Source of the DNA: Mycoemilia scoparia
Lineage: Eukaryota > Kickxellomycota > Kickxellomycetes > Kickxellales > Kickxellaceae
NCBI GenBank assembly: GCA_027575805.1
Contig: JANBPU010000062.1
Span: forward strand, 18,322-82,321
Direction: 5' to 3'
DNA: 64,000 bases
This document shows positions 10,476 through 20,208 of this stretch, piece after piece. The notes beneath the pieces are model-generated. The model had not been told where the DNA came from. It ran no database searches and saw only the letters and a list, made by a program, of their open reading frames with translations. Positions within the stretch are counted from its first letter, which is position 1. Each line of letters begins with the position of its first letter. The translations under genes and the position numbers were made by a program.

Positions 10476-12381
10476 TCAAGTGGCTCTGTTCTGCCGCCCA
10501 TTGCCCTCGAATATTACATTTTTAGACTCCATAGTAGGAGGCTGTGAAGGTGGAGGAGTACAAGCATGACCAGAAGTCTCTGGAATAGATGTTTCAGTGT
10601 TATCACGTCCACTATCCTTTGGAACAATATATAGAATATTGCCATCATCTTCGCTTTGGCCGACATTGATACCCGCATCTTTATCAACATATGTTCTAGA
10701 CATAGCGCGCTCAAATACTTGCTGAGAAAAGTTGCGGGTCTTTGACGTCACATGGCGACCAAGGAAAAAGAATGGAATAGTAATTCCATGAACGATGACA
10801 GACATCAGCATGATAAACACCACGATGGGGTAAACTAAGCGTAGATCCCAAATATCTTGTGGCCCATGCTCGGTGAGAGTCTGCTTAGCCACTATGGCAT
10901 AGAAAAAGGCGCTGACTCCAATTGGACCAAACCAGCCAGCAAATAGGGCTTCCTTGTAATTACGTATTGCGGGGATCAACTTGTATCCGGCAAGCACCAC
11001 AGGCAGGCGTCTAAACAGCATCACAAACATACCACAAAGCCCAAGCCTGGTTGGGGTAATATGATATTCGGGGTTGTTGAATTCCTTCCATGGAATAATG
11101 GTTCCAAAGTAAATGAAGAACGATACGTTGAACAGTCCATCAATGGCTTCCTGGAAGTGTGCATCGTTGGTCTCGATCCTGAACCAGTCGTCCCACGTAA
11201 ACGAGTTGCCAGCAATGAAGCAGGCCAGGATATCGTCGGTTCCAAGTATCGTACACACACCGACCAGTAACACAGATAAAGCCACAGCAAATGACAAAAA
11301 CGACACCTTATCAATTAAATCGCGCTCTTGAGCTATTCTCAAGATTTTGCGGCTCACGTATCCGACTGCAGCACCAATGGCTATTGACAGCAAGATCTGG
11401 TATCCCCAGGTTGCATACAGCCACGTCCAAATGGCTTCGCCGGCATTATCGTATCTCATAAGATATATGGCAAAAAATAAAAACGGATAGCCCAATCCGT
11501 CATTGGCTCCTGATTCGCATGACAGTATATTCCGCAAATCGACCTTTGACTATCGAGTTAGCAAGAACCGGGTCAGTTGGAGTCACGCATGAGGCAATTA
11601 CCAACGCCTCCAGCTATTGAATGTAATGGTAAGCATTAGCAGGGCCCCCAAGGATGTTAGCAATTGTGTCTAAAGTATGTAGAGGCTAGCGCCTAAGCAC
11701 CATTTTTTGTTGCTGCTTCTATTCGGTGGTAATCCCATGAGCTGGAACTGATGAAGAGGGAAATCCACACAAGGAACATTCTAAGCCACAGCATGTATAT
11801 ATACATACATACATACATAACAGTAAAGTGTGTAGAAATGTAATAGCAGTGGCAAATGGACGTAAACTCACTAGCAGTAATAGGGCTTCTGGAAAAAAGG
11901 GGATGCCGACGATGATAGTAGTGCTTGTGATGTACATCTAGGAAACATGTATAGTCTATGTTTAATAGAAATAAAGATACTTGTGGCTTACCAGAGTGAT
12001 ATTGAAGCAAAGCTTGATGATCCCACCACAAACTATCCACATCACCGACATAACCGGGATCAGCAATAACAGGATGGACTTCCATTCAATCATCAGATAC
12101 TTCTTTGGTAAGGTAATGCCCGCCGCCATGACCTGGATTGCGAGGATATACCTCGAGAGCTGGAGCGAAAGGGTATCAAGGGTTGTCCAGTCATTAGGAT
12201 TCATCCAGTTCAAGACGTAAGGGCCGATGATGATACCGTAGATGGTTGCAAACAGAGAATCAGACAGAAATAGCCGCTCTTTGATGAGGAGTGAGTTTAG
12301 TCCAAATAGAACAATAAAGCCCCCCAAAAGAGCTGGGACAAGTTGAAATGGAGTGGTTTGGATTTCGATTTCCGGAGACAT
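10476..12381 (-). CDS. NHA1: Na+/H+ antiporter, Nha1/Sod2 type, with apparent frameshift
   Basis: Exon 1 is 11992-12381 (130 aa, MSPEIEIQTTPFQLVPALLG...). A 378-nt intron with GTAAGC and AATAG borders follows. Exon 2 then starts at 11613 with LEALVIASCVTPTDPVLANS, the hallmark TDP motif of the CPA1 antiporters. The rest is a strong family match: SCESGANDG, TDDILACFIAGNSFTWDDWF, FIYFGTIIPW, KEALFAGWFGPIGVSAFFYA and IVHGITIPFFFLGRH. Between IVKG and LRNILSCESG the frame shifts by one base, and about eight residues that the family normally has are absent (around 11540). The C-terminal tail is short, as in fission yeast Sod2. Role: plasma-membrane or organelle export of Na+ or K+ in exchange for protons. 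The gene may be broken, or the sequence may carry an error there. Confidence 0.88.
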
Positions 12382-13766
12382 ACAATCATTAGACCAATGG
12401 GACTATCTCTATATCTAGGTTGTGTGCGCGTGTCCGATCAGCCAGGTGTACAAAGCAGGTGTTGGTATATAATAGTAATTGGTTGTGAAAAGGTAGGAAA
12501 GTGGAAAAGAAAAATGTATAAAGCAGGTCTCTGGATATACGCTACACTAAAGGGAACATTTATACTGTGGGAGATTATATAGGCCTGAAACTTGGCATTA
12601 TTAAAGATGGAAAGTGGTTGTGCTCTGAGTAGGTTTAACTGCGTGGTTGTTTAGGAGTTCAAAATCGTATGATTAATTAGTGGGAGAAAATGAGTTTCAT
12701 TGTTTAGCTTTGGTCATGATATGCTACGCAATTTTCCATATGGGAGGAGGGGAAACCCCACCACCACCACCTTGATGGAAATAGTAGGGGGTGCATCCTA
12801 CTCATCATTGAACATACCGAATGGAACAAGCCTTTGAAAAAATACCACTATAATCACAACTAATGTAAATTTTCTATTGGGTGGGTGGTCGCTTTCTAGT
12901 TGCCATGCTCTGTATTCCTTTGCATCCCAACTCTCATGTATGCTGCACTTGACAGTTGTCTGCTATTGTGCATCATAATCATCTCTCTGGATCTAGTGCT
13001 CGGATTGCACCTCAGTATCTCACACAGTTAGAAAGTTAAAAGCACTACACAGCAACTCCAATTGTTTGGTCACACAGGTTAGCTTCAACATAATGTTCCA
13101 GACATTCTCTATTGTATCGAGATTATACGGATATCCTCAAGCTACATGATTTCCTAGAGCTTTTAATGCCAAGAAAACAAAACAATGGCTAGTATCTTTT
13201 AAGAGTCAACCATATCATAAGAATGACATATAAGTGTAGAGAGTATAGGCTGAGTATGCCTGGAGGCTACTTCAAACCCACAGTCTGGTATTAGGGCATT
13301 ACTACTAATTTTCTAAACGTGGTAATTGTATATCTGTCTGTTTGGTGTGTAAAGCCACAAGTGGTATTTACCATTATAAGCTGTATACAAAACAAAAGTG
13401 GATATGGCTTAACTGTTGAAAATGGAGAGAGAGAGAGGGAGGGAGGGAGAAAGAAGTTGATATACAAATTGACTTGATAGATCTTGGTATGAGTATTCCA
13501 TCACTCCGTGATTTAGCTTTCAAAACAATTATGTTGCGTAGCGGAACTACAGGTACATAATTATAAAAATAGATAATTTGAGCTATAAACCTGAGTAAAT
13601 AGGAATAGTTTATACATGTCTTGTTAGGTAAAAGTGGGTGACATTAAGAATTCTTTTATCCCCAAACAATAGCAGTGGACATGTCATTACTTTAATAATG
13701 TTTTTTGAAAGCTTAAAAACGACATTAGGAAGTTTAAGGAAATTAGTTAAAAAGTAATCGCCATTT
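12382..13766. other. Intergenic region, no gene seen
   Basis: About 1.4 kb between the antiporter start and the end of the acidic orphan. It contains a GA-rich tract at 13424-13456. Short open frames have no coding character. The part next to 12382 should contain the antiporter promoter. Confidence 0.6.
13424..13456. repeat. GA-rich simple-sequence tract
   Basis: A run of GAGA units followed by GGGA units, with no other structure noted. Confidence 0.75.
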
Positions 13767-14517
13767 TTACCTTAATAACTCCTCACAATCTTTTAAAATA
13801 CCTTCCGAATCCCCAAGTTCTTTGCCCAGTCTTTCTAATAAACCTTCTTCGTCCTTTGCTTTAAAATTCCAAAATGCAAGCATATGTGTTATTAATTATA
13901 TGGAGCCCATTACTAGAGAACGGCCCAATACAAATATTGTTGGTTGTTTACATTAAAATATATCTATATGCCAATAGTTATTGTCTTTGTTCCTAAACAA
14001 TTACAAATCGAAGTACCATATTGCCCATGTGAACTTTTAGAACTTACTACTACTACTACCACTACTTACTCAACTGATAACAATCATCAGTATACTCATA
14101 GCCCTCAACATTTGCAAGCTGGTAAATCAACTCAGACTCTTCATTTCCGTGCTCTTTTAATCTATTTTCTAATCTATTGATACTTTTGTATTTATAGGCC
14201 TTTGATCCATCTGGTTGGCCATCTTTACTTTCATCCCCTCCGGTTCTTATTGATACACCGTTTTCAGATAATGCCTGGGAAATTGAATTATCTGGGGTTA
14301 ATCCTGGCAGTGAAAACGTAGTATACGTCGATAATATTAGCTCTCCTCCATCATTATCATCACTGCAGACACCCTCACTGGCATCCTCAACGTCACCATA
14401 ATCACCCCCTTCATTCTCACTATACTCGTCACTTTCAATATAAGAATTAGGATAGTGGTAATGATCCAGTTCGCTGTCAGAATAATATTGTGATTCAAAG
14501 TCAAAGTATATGACCAT
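13767..14517 (-). CDS. Small acidic two-exon hypothetical protein
   Basis: Exon 1 is 14070-14517, from ATG at 14517, and is strongly acidic and Tyr-rich at its start (MVIYFDFESQYYSDSELDHY). It ends TGTTATCAGTTGA before a consensus GTAAGT donor, one base into a codon. Exon 2 is 13767-13858 and follows the acceptor TTTTAAAG. It continues in frame as TKDEEGLLERLGKELG... and ends ...KDCEELLR-stop. Total about 179 aa. The donor match and the amphipathic, charged character of exon 2 support joining them. Without splicing the frame still gives 151 aa. I do not recognise the family. The charge pattern suggests a disordered acidic region followed by a C-terminal coiled-coil-like helix. Confidence 0.5.
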
Positions 14518-14598
14518 AGCGTTGTAGTCTTGAACGGGTAGAAAATAACAGATAAATATCAGCTCTAAATATATAAAATTAATGTAACAAACTTTTGC

Positions 14599-14618
14599 AT
14601 ATATATATATATATATAT
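14599..14618. repeat. AT dinucleotide microsatellite
   Basis: About ten AT units in the upstream region of the acidic orphan gene. It could serve as a TATA-like element for that gene, but this is not shown. Confidence 0.8.
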
Positions 14619-14834
14619 AGGGATATATACCTTGTTGAATCTTACCGACATCTCATAGTTTTTCTTTTTAGGCCGATTTGTTTCTGTATTTTTGTTCACA
14701 CATATACATACACAAACAAAAAGAACATATCACATTTCTCAGTCACAGTTTGGATACGTATGTATGTGTATATTTAAAAGCACCTAATGGTGCCTTAAAA
14801 TCTGATTATTGAAATTGTCGAGTCTCCTCCTTCA

Positions 14835-14975
14835 AAGGTATACCAACCAGAATAGTGCCTTTGAAAACAGCCAATAGTCTGTCAGGCTCCAGCTGAAATG
14901 TATGGCTATGGGCTGACTTTCAGGGCATGCATGAGGGTACCAGCCTGTTCTCTTTTGATGGAGAACTTGTAATAT
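14835..14975 (+). pseudogene. Degenerate coding-like fragment, related to 43.53-43.65 kb
   Basis: One frame reads KVYQPE near 14838, and another reads WLWADFQGMHEGTSLFSFDG towards the end. The same pattern, intact in one frame, is present near 43.6 kb (KVYQ ... YGLWTKFAGEIEGG...TFDGEL). Here stops and a frame change separate the two parts. It looks like the remnant of a duplicated gene or of an exon. The family is not recognised. Confidence 0.4.
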
Positions 14976-16497
14976 GCATGTATATACATATCTTATTTCT
15001 CAATTTGAAAATTAAAGCCGAATGGCAATGTCGATTATATACCTTGATTACCTGTTGTCATCCTATGGCAGTGATAGGGAGATTCGGTTTAGATAACCAG
15101 GAGGATTCATGACACCAGCTCCGAAAGGAATAGTACTTCGCGATTGTTCCAAGAATAGTTCTAATACTGCCAGTTAAACTATATGTCATCATTTGTGTAA
15201 AATCTGTTCAAGATATTGAGAAAACAGGCCCCCAAGGGTTGCAATTTTCTTTTGTGAAGGTGTGTATGTGTGTTATAGTTACTCTAGATCAAGTCCAAGT
15301 GCAATTAAAGTCCAAATATAATTGATATACCAATAATGAAAGAAATATTTCAAAGCACGATGTAAATGTGGAAGGGGGCAGCAGGATCTACGATTCATGT
15401 CTTTGTTTTATGTATTGTGTGTCTGTCCGTAATCGTGTATATTGTTATTTTAGGACAACGAGCAACAAAAACTTTGGCCTTGGCATCGAGTTGTCTGATT
15501 GACCAAAGCATAAAAATAAGTGAATTGTTAAATAGGCTTTTCTCAATCTGCTCTTTCCCTCTTTTTTATTGTCCTCGGCCTGCCGAATATCATTTGTCGA
15601 TGATGGCAAGTTTACATTACTTTTGAATATACTTGAGGTGTGGACAATGGTGACTATTAAAAGGTTATTTTAAATGTGGCACATTTTGGTGCCAATAAGA
15701 AGCTTCTAAAGCTAGTCATTTCACGTATACATGCACACCATTGCATCCATGTGAAAAATAAAACTAGCACATCGAGGCTACATGGCACTGCACAAACTCA
15801 TATAATAAATATATGGCAAAATTTCGCTTGTGATCGAATCTATGGTAAGCAGAAGTGAGCCCTCATCAGATTTTGGCCCATTCATCAGCCAATCCATATG
15901 CAACTACTCGTGGGGTCCTATTTTGCTCAAGGCTTTGTCAACCTTGATCATATTCTTAGTTTTGGAGAAATTAACAATTAATTTATCGCCCTTTAGAAGG
16001 CATAGTTATGCACATGTAGATATTGTCTTTAATGTTTGCTATAAAACAGATTGTGGGTTTATATATATATATATATATGTTTGTAAGCTTTACACGTCAG
16101 AAATATCATCATCAGTCTTCTTTAGAAGGCTCATTGGCAAAATTATTGTGTCGTGTATAGGTGTAGTGAAATTGTTCTCTGTTATACAAGTTCCTATAAA
16201 TTCCAACAGCACTTGTAAATTCTCCATTCATTGCTTTATAGCTGCCGATTGAATCGGGTTTTCAATAATACGCTTGATTTTATTGTTTCAATGCTTATTA
16301 TAATACAATAAAGACACAATCTAATAAGCGAATTCCCCATTAAGATATTGGCGTACAACATTGTTGAAAAGACCAAAATTGGGGCGCTTTTCTGCAGTAT
16401 CTCATAACCTATAATTAATTCAGAAATTAATTGCTTGTTATCATGCATTTTATGTAATTTCAATTCATAGAAATAATACCCAATTTATACTTCTTCT

Positions 16498-16619
16498 ATA
16501 TGGGTAACAATTTTTGAAGGGTACCTTTTGGTGGACAATGACTATAGGTGCAGCAATCACAACCAAATGAATGTCCAGTTTTACTAGTAAACATTTGCGC
16601 TTCAAAAATAATCGCCCGC
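16498..16619 (-). repeat. MITE-like inverted-repeat element, copy 4
   Basis: Starts ATATGGGTAACAATTTTTGA. The interior carries CCAAATGAATGTCCAGTTTT and ACTAGTAAAC. The right end (CTTCAAAAATAATCGCCCGC) has lost the final CCATAT. About 120-140 bp past the Argonaute stop codon. Confidence 0.8.
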
Positions 16620-16756
16620 TTCGTAATAATAAATTGCAACTTCTATTTGTTTATAATTTCAAAATGCAAAAAAGTGAAAGTATCTAAAAGCCATTTGATA
16701 GAAAAATATAGGTATAAGAGTATGAAATTCCAACCACGAAGTGAAGGTTGAGAGAG

Positions 16757-19700
16757 CTAGATATAAAACATCTCGTTTTCAATGTTCTTGTGGACCTCAA
16801 ATTGGCTTACAAGCTGGTCTTCCGGAACTACGTTTGGGCGAGATGTATTTGTGGGTGGCTTTAAATGAGATGCGCACAGTATGCGCATATGATTTGCAGC
16901 CTTGTGGGAATAGTATATTGCTGGCGGAACACTGACAGCTCTTGTGCAGAGACCATAGTTGTAGCACATATTGTAGGTCATCTTCTGGATTTCTTCTGGC
17001 TTGAAGTTATTTTCATCAACCAGGACAAAGTAGTGGTTTGGCCTGCTAGTTCCTTTTAATCCGGGATGTGAGAGGAGATAGAAATTGGGATAGCCAGAAC
17101 TTGTTATGCCCGAATCAACTAGTGTCCCAGGTAGGCAGTTCCCAGTTCGATCTGCAATAAGACCCTCGTTGCCGCTACTAGCTTCTGGGAAGAAGCGAAC
17201 CTTGTGACCCTTCTGGCAAACTATGAAGGTAATAGGTGGGCGATAATCCTCAGAAATCCTGATACAGGCCCTTCGGATAGCATCAATCTCTGCCTTTGTT
17301 ATCAGCTCAAATTGTGTATCAGAAACACCATCGTTGAATATAACCAGTCTTTCTGGAGTCTTCTTGTTTGCAGAGTAGAAGCTCTGTAGAGCCTTTACGA
17401 CCAAGTCATCGATCCCTAGGACAATATCTCCACGATTTATCTGACTGTTGACAAATGCACGGAATCTGGTGGCACTTCTATTTGTTGATGCGGTTAGTGC
17501 AGCAAAGCTTGGTGTGGATCTGTCAAGTCTGGATTGGTTAGGTCCTTGATGGCTGATATCAAGTCCTATAACCATAGTAATATTCTCAGCAAATCCTGGC
17601 AGCGATTCTTGGCTCAATGCTGTAGTTGCGCCTCCTAATTTCATATTTATCTTGAACAAGATGTTTGAGATGTATGCATTCTGGCACATCTCAACAGCTT
17701 TTTGAGCAGCACATTGTGTGATGATCCCGTTCTCCAGCTCGAAAAATGCCTTAATATCCTTGTATATTGGCGCATTCTTTTGTGGCAACACAATAAAGAG
17801 GAATCTAGGTTTCCCGCCCATTTGGCTGCACATTTGTTGGAATAGTTGTCTAAGCTGGTCTGTAAATGCAAGACTGTCTCCAGGATATACGGCTCCAGTG
17901 TAACGGATTATCCCAGGCCTATTGTGTTCAACTGTCATGCCCAGTCTGGCAGCATTGACCGTCAGACTGCCACAAAATCTATCTATCGCACTCGTATGTA
18001 ATGCCCTGCTATCATTGCAAACAATGATGCCCCAATGGCTGAGAACGGAGCCTTGGTAGAACTGTCCATAGTTTCCACCACCACCAAGCCTCCAGGTTCC
18101 TTGGTTTATTTGTACCTGGTTCTTTCCCATTGTCCATAGTTTCGGGTTAGGAAGGATTTTGGCGTTGAGTTTGACCATTTCTTGTTTGACCTTTATTCCC
18201 AAGATGGCCAAGGACTGATTTCGATCGAAATTAAAGGCGCCTAAACCTCTCATTATGGATTGTTCCTTATCACGTGGATTTTGTGCGCTGCTGGATATTA
18301 CGAAATCTCTCTGTGTTTTGGAAAGGGCGTCGAGGTATTGTTGGTTTGGTAAAACGGAGAGCAGCTCCATAGGGAAGATATCGCCTCTTGCCATTTTCAC
18401 ACATGGCAAGTAGGGGTACTGGAGTATTATATTGTACCTCTGCTTGAAGTAATTTGCCACCGATATTTTTGTTGTGGGAGAATCTGTGCCATCTTTTGGC
18501 CTGAGTTCAAAAACACTTCGCTCTGCTGATTCATTAGTGATGCCTTGTATTTTTTTTATTGTCTTGGATTTTTGGTGACGATTGATAGAGACTTTAAGAC
18601 CTTTGAGATATTTTTTTAGTCTTGCGAGGTCTTCTGTAGTAGCGGCAATTCCCTGCTGGTGGGTTGGATTTTTTGGAATTAGCCAGGGACCAAACTTTTC
18701 GACCGGATTATTTTTGAATAGTGCTGCTCTGACGACATCTAGCAAGTTTCCACTGGGATATATAGGCATTATTGAAGTGTGTATGTTCATGTAGAGTGCG
18801 CTTTTCCCTACCAGTGGTTTGGCATAAAATCCTGGAATAAAGATCAGCCCTTCGCGCTCACAAAGTGGGCTTGTAGTATCATAAATGACGTTCTTTATTT
18901 GCACAATGTCCGATGAGTTGTTGCCAGAGCATCCTGACAGCGACGTAGATGCTTTATTGACAGTACGGCAAGAAAGGTCTAGTATCTGGCATAGTGTTTC
19001 GATGGGCTGGAAGTCTTCAAGGTTAGGACTATCACCACGGGTGCTGCTTTTAATTGGCGCAGCATCTACTGGTTGCCTGGTAGATTTCTGTGAACCGCCG
19101 GGTTGGGATCCTTGCTGTTGTGTATTGCCTGCTAGTTTACTGATGGCCGTGGGTATGTCCCCAAGTAAGCGTGTCATGACTATATGGACTTGGAAGTTAC
19201 GGCTTCTTGCTTTTGGTCTATACACTCTGCCCTGATCATCGATGCTACCATTATACTCATCCATATCATTTTCATTGACCAATATGTCAACATATTTCTT
19301 GCCGTCTTCTGTCTCCTCATCGCATATGTTATGGTTGGAATAGAGTAGACTCTCGCCGTCATACACAAAGAGCATATCTTTTGGCCATGCCGATCTTTGC
19401 TTGAATTGCACATATGAGATGATCTTGTTGCATAGGGTGGAGCTGAGCTTGAGTGTTGGCGGTGGCTTTGCCTCTATAGTGATTTTTGTGGGTGATTCAT
19501 GTCCGGAATCCTCTTCTGCTGGCTGTGAAATTGCCAAGTCAATATTGACATGGTATTGATAAATCATCAATTTCGGTTTTCCATCATTATTGGAACCAAC
19601 AGTAAATGCTGTCTGTATTGGGAATAGATTGGCTTTTATGATAACGGGGTTGGTAATGGAAAAGTCGAGCTGGGGCCCAAAATCCCTTTGCTTGAAGCCT

Positions 19701-19792
19701 ATATCTCTATCACGCTCTCTATATGGCCGATTAGGGCGGCCACCCCTCGACCTTGTTTGGGCGCCGTCATAGTATCGCTTGTGGCCACTCAT
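16757..19792 (-). CDS. AGO: Argonaute protein (N, PAZ, MID and PIWI domains)
   Basis: 1011 aa from the ATG at 19792; an in-frame ATG at 19936 would add 48 residues. I prefer the shorter form because it begins with an Arg/Gly-rich tail (YDGAQTRSRGGRPNRPYRER) typical of fungal Argonautes. Seen in order: N-terminal and linker region, PAZ (about 400-520), MID (LSHWGIIVCNDSRALHTSA) and PIWI. PIWI shows GLDISHQG (Asp745), NRGDIVLG (Asp789 where slicing Argonautes have Glu), NDGVSDTQF (Asp821), GTSRPNHYFVLVDEN and YYSHKAA (His963). It is the small-RNA-guided effector of RNA interference, normally cytoplasmic or nuclear. Three of the four catalytic residues are canonical and the second is a conservative change. 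No intron is needed. Confidence 0.95.
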   Translation of the reverse strand: MSGHKRYYDGAQTRSRGGRPNRPYRERDRDIGFKQRDFGPQLDFSITNPVIIKANLFPIQTAFTVGSNNDGKPKLMIYQYHVNIDLAISQPAEEDSGHESPTKITIEAKPPPTLKLSSTLCNKIISYVQFKQRSAWPKDMLFVYDGESLLYSNHNICDEETEDGKKYVDILVNENDMDEYNGSIDDQGRVYRPKARSRNFQVHIVMTRLLGDIPTAISKLAGNTQQQGSQPGGSQKSTRQPVDAAPIKSSTRGDSPNLEDFQPIETLCQILDLSCRTVNKASTSLSGCSGNNSSDIVQIKNVIYDTTSPLCEREGLIFIPGFYAKPLVGKSALYMNIHTSIMPIYPSGNLLDVVRAALFKNNPVEKFGPWLIPKNPTHQQGIAATTEDLARLKKYLKGLKVSINRHQKSKTIKKIQGITNESAERSVFELRPKDGTDSPTTKISVANYFKQRYNIILQYPYLPCVKMARGDIFPMELLSVLPNQQYLDALSKTQRDFVISSSAQNPRDKEQSIMRGLGAFNFDRNQSLAILGIKVKQEMVKLNAKILPNPKLWTMGKNQVQINQGTWRLGGGGNYGQFYQGSVLSHWGIIVCNDSRALHTSAIDRFCGSLTVNAARLGMTVEHNRPGIIRYTGAVYPGDSLAFTDQLRQLFQQMCSQMGGKPRFLFIVLPQKNAPIYKDIKAFFELENGIITQCAAQKAVEMCQNAYISNILFKINMKLGGATTALSQESLPGFAENITMVIGLDISHQGPNQSRLDRSTPSFAALTASTNRSATRFRAFVNSQINRGDIVLGIDDLVVKALQSFYSANKKTPERLVIFNDGVSDTQFELITKAEIDAIRRACIRISEDYRPPITFIVCQKGHKVRFFPEASSGNEGLIADRTGNCLPGTLVDSGITSSGYPNFYLLSHPGLKGTSRPNHYFVLVDENNFKPEEIQKMTYNMCYNYGLCTRAVSVPPAIYYSHKAANHMRILCASHLKPPTNTSRPNVVPEDQLVSQFEVHKNIENEMFYI

Positions 19793-20208
19793 TTGTATTA
19801 AGGTTTTCAGCAAGAGTGGAATGCTATGGTCATCAATTTCTGGGCGGCAGTCTGCCTTTATAGACTTGTCGCATGATGTGTTCAGAAAGCGGAGCGTTGC
19901 CCAGTTGTACCAGAGCTTATTTAGTATAACGCGCACAGCAGAGCACTAATGGCTGTGCTTGCACTGCACAAACCTATAAAATAGGCTCTGACCAAATCAC
20001 AGTTCAATGTAAGCATAATAAGCTCCATAGGCTCTGGTTGATTATTTTTCAATATACGTATATTAATAAGGAATTTTTATGTACTCAGGGAGGAATTGGG
20101 ATACTTAAAGGGGGGGAATATGTAGAGATAATAAAAACAAATAAAATATATTTACACTTAAAAAATAAACGAATTATAATTAATTCTTTTTTGGAATTTT
20201 TGTCAGTC
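19793..20208. other. Spacer between Argonaute and its upstream neighbour
   Basis: 416 bp between two genes on the same strand. It includes a possible 48-codon in-frame 5' extension of Argonaute (up to 19936). The remainder is very AT-rich and should contain the Argonaute promoter and the terminator of the neighbour. Confidence 0.6.

Larger units (their letters stand above)
14518..16756. other. Intergenic region with decayed coding-like fragment and repeats
   Basis: About 2.2 kb without an intact gene. It holds an AT microsatellite (14599-14618), a degenerate coding-like fragment around 14835-14975, and a MITE-like copy at 16498-16619 just beyond the 3' end of the Argonaute gene. A further AT tract lies at about 16060-16078. 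Other open frames look random. Confidence 0.6.

Noticed and set aside
15366..15626. An 86-codon frame in the 14.5-16.7 kb region
   Set aside because: No family resemblance, no suitable promoter or splice context; hydrophobic composition is expected from T-rich DNA.
19793..19936. 48-codon N-terminal extension of Argonaute
   Set aside because: Open, but without Argonaute-like features. The Arg/Gly-rich tail typical of fungal Argonautes begins at the next Met.
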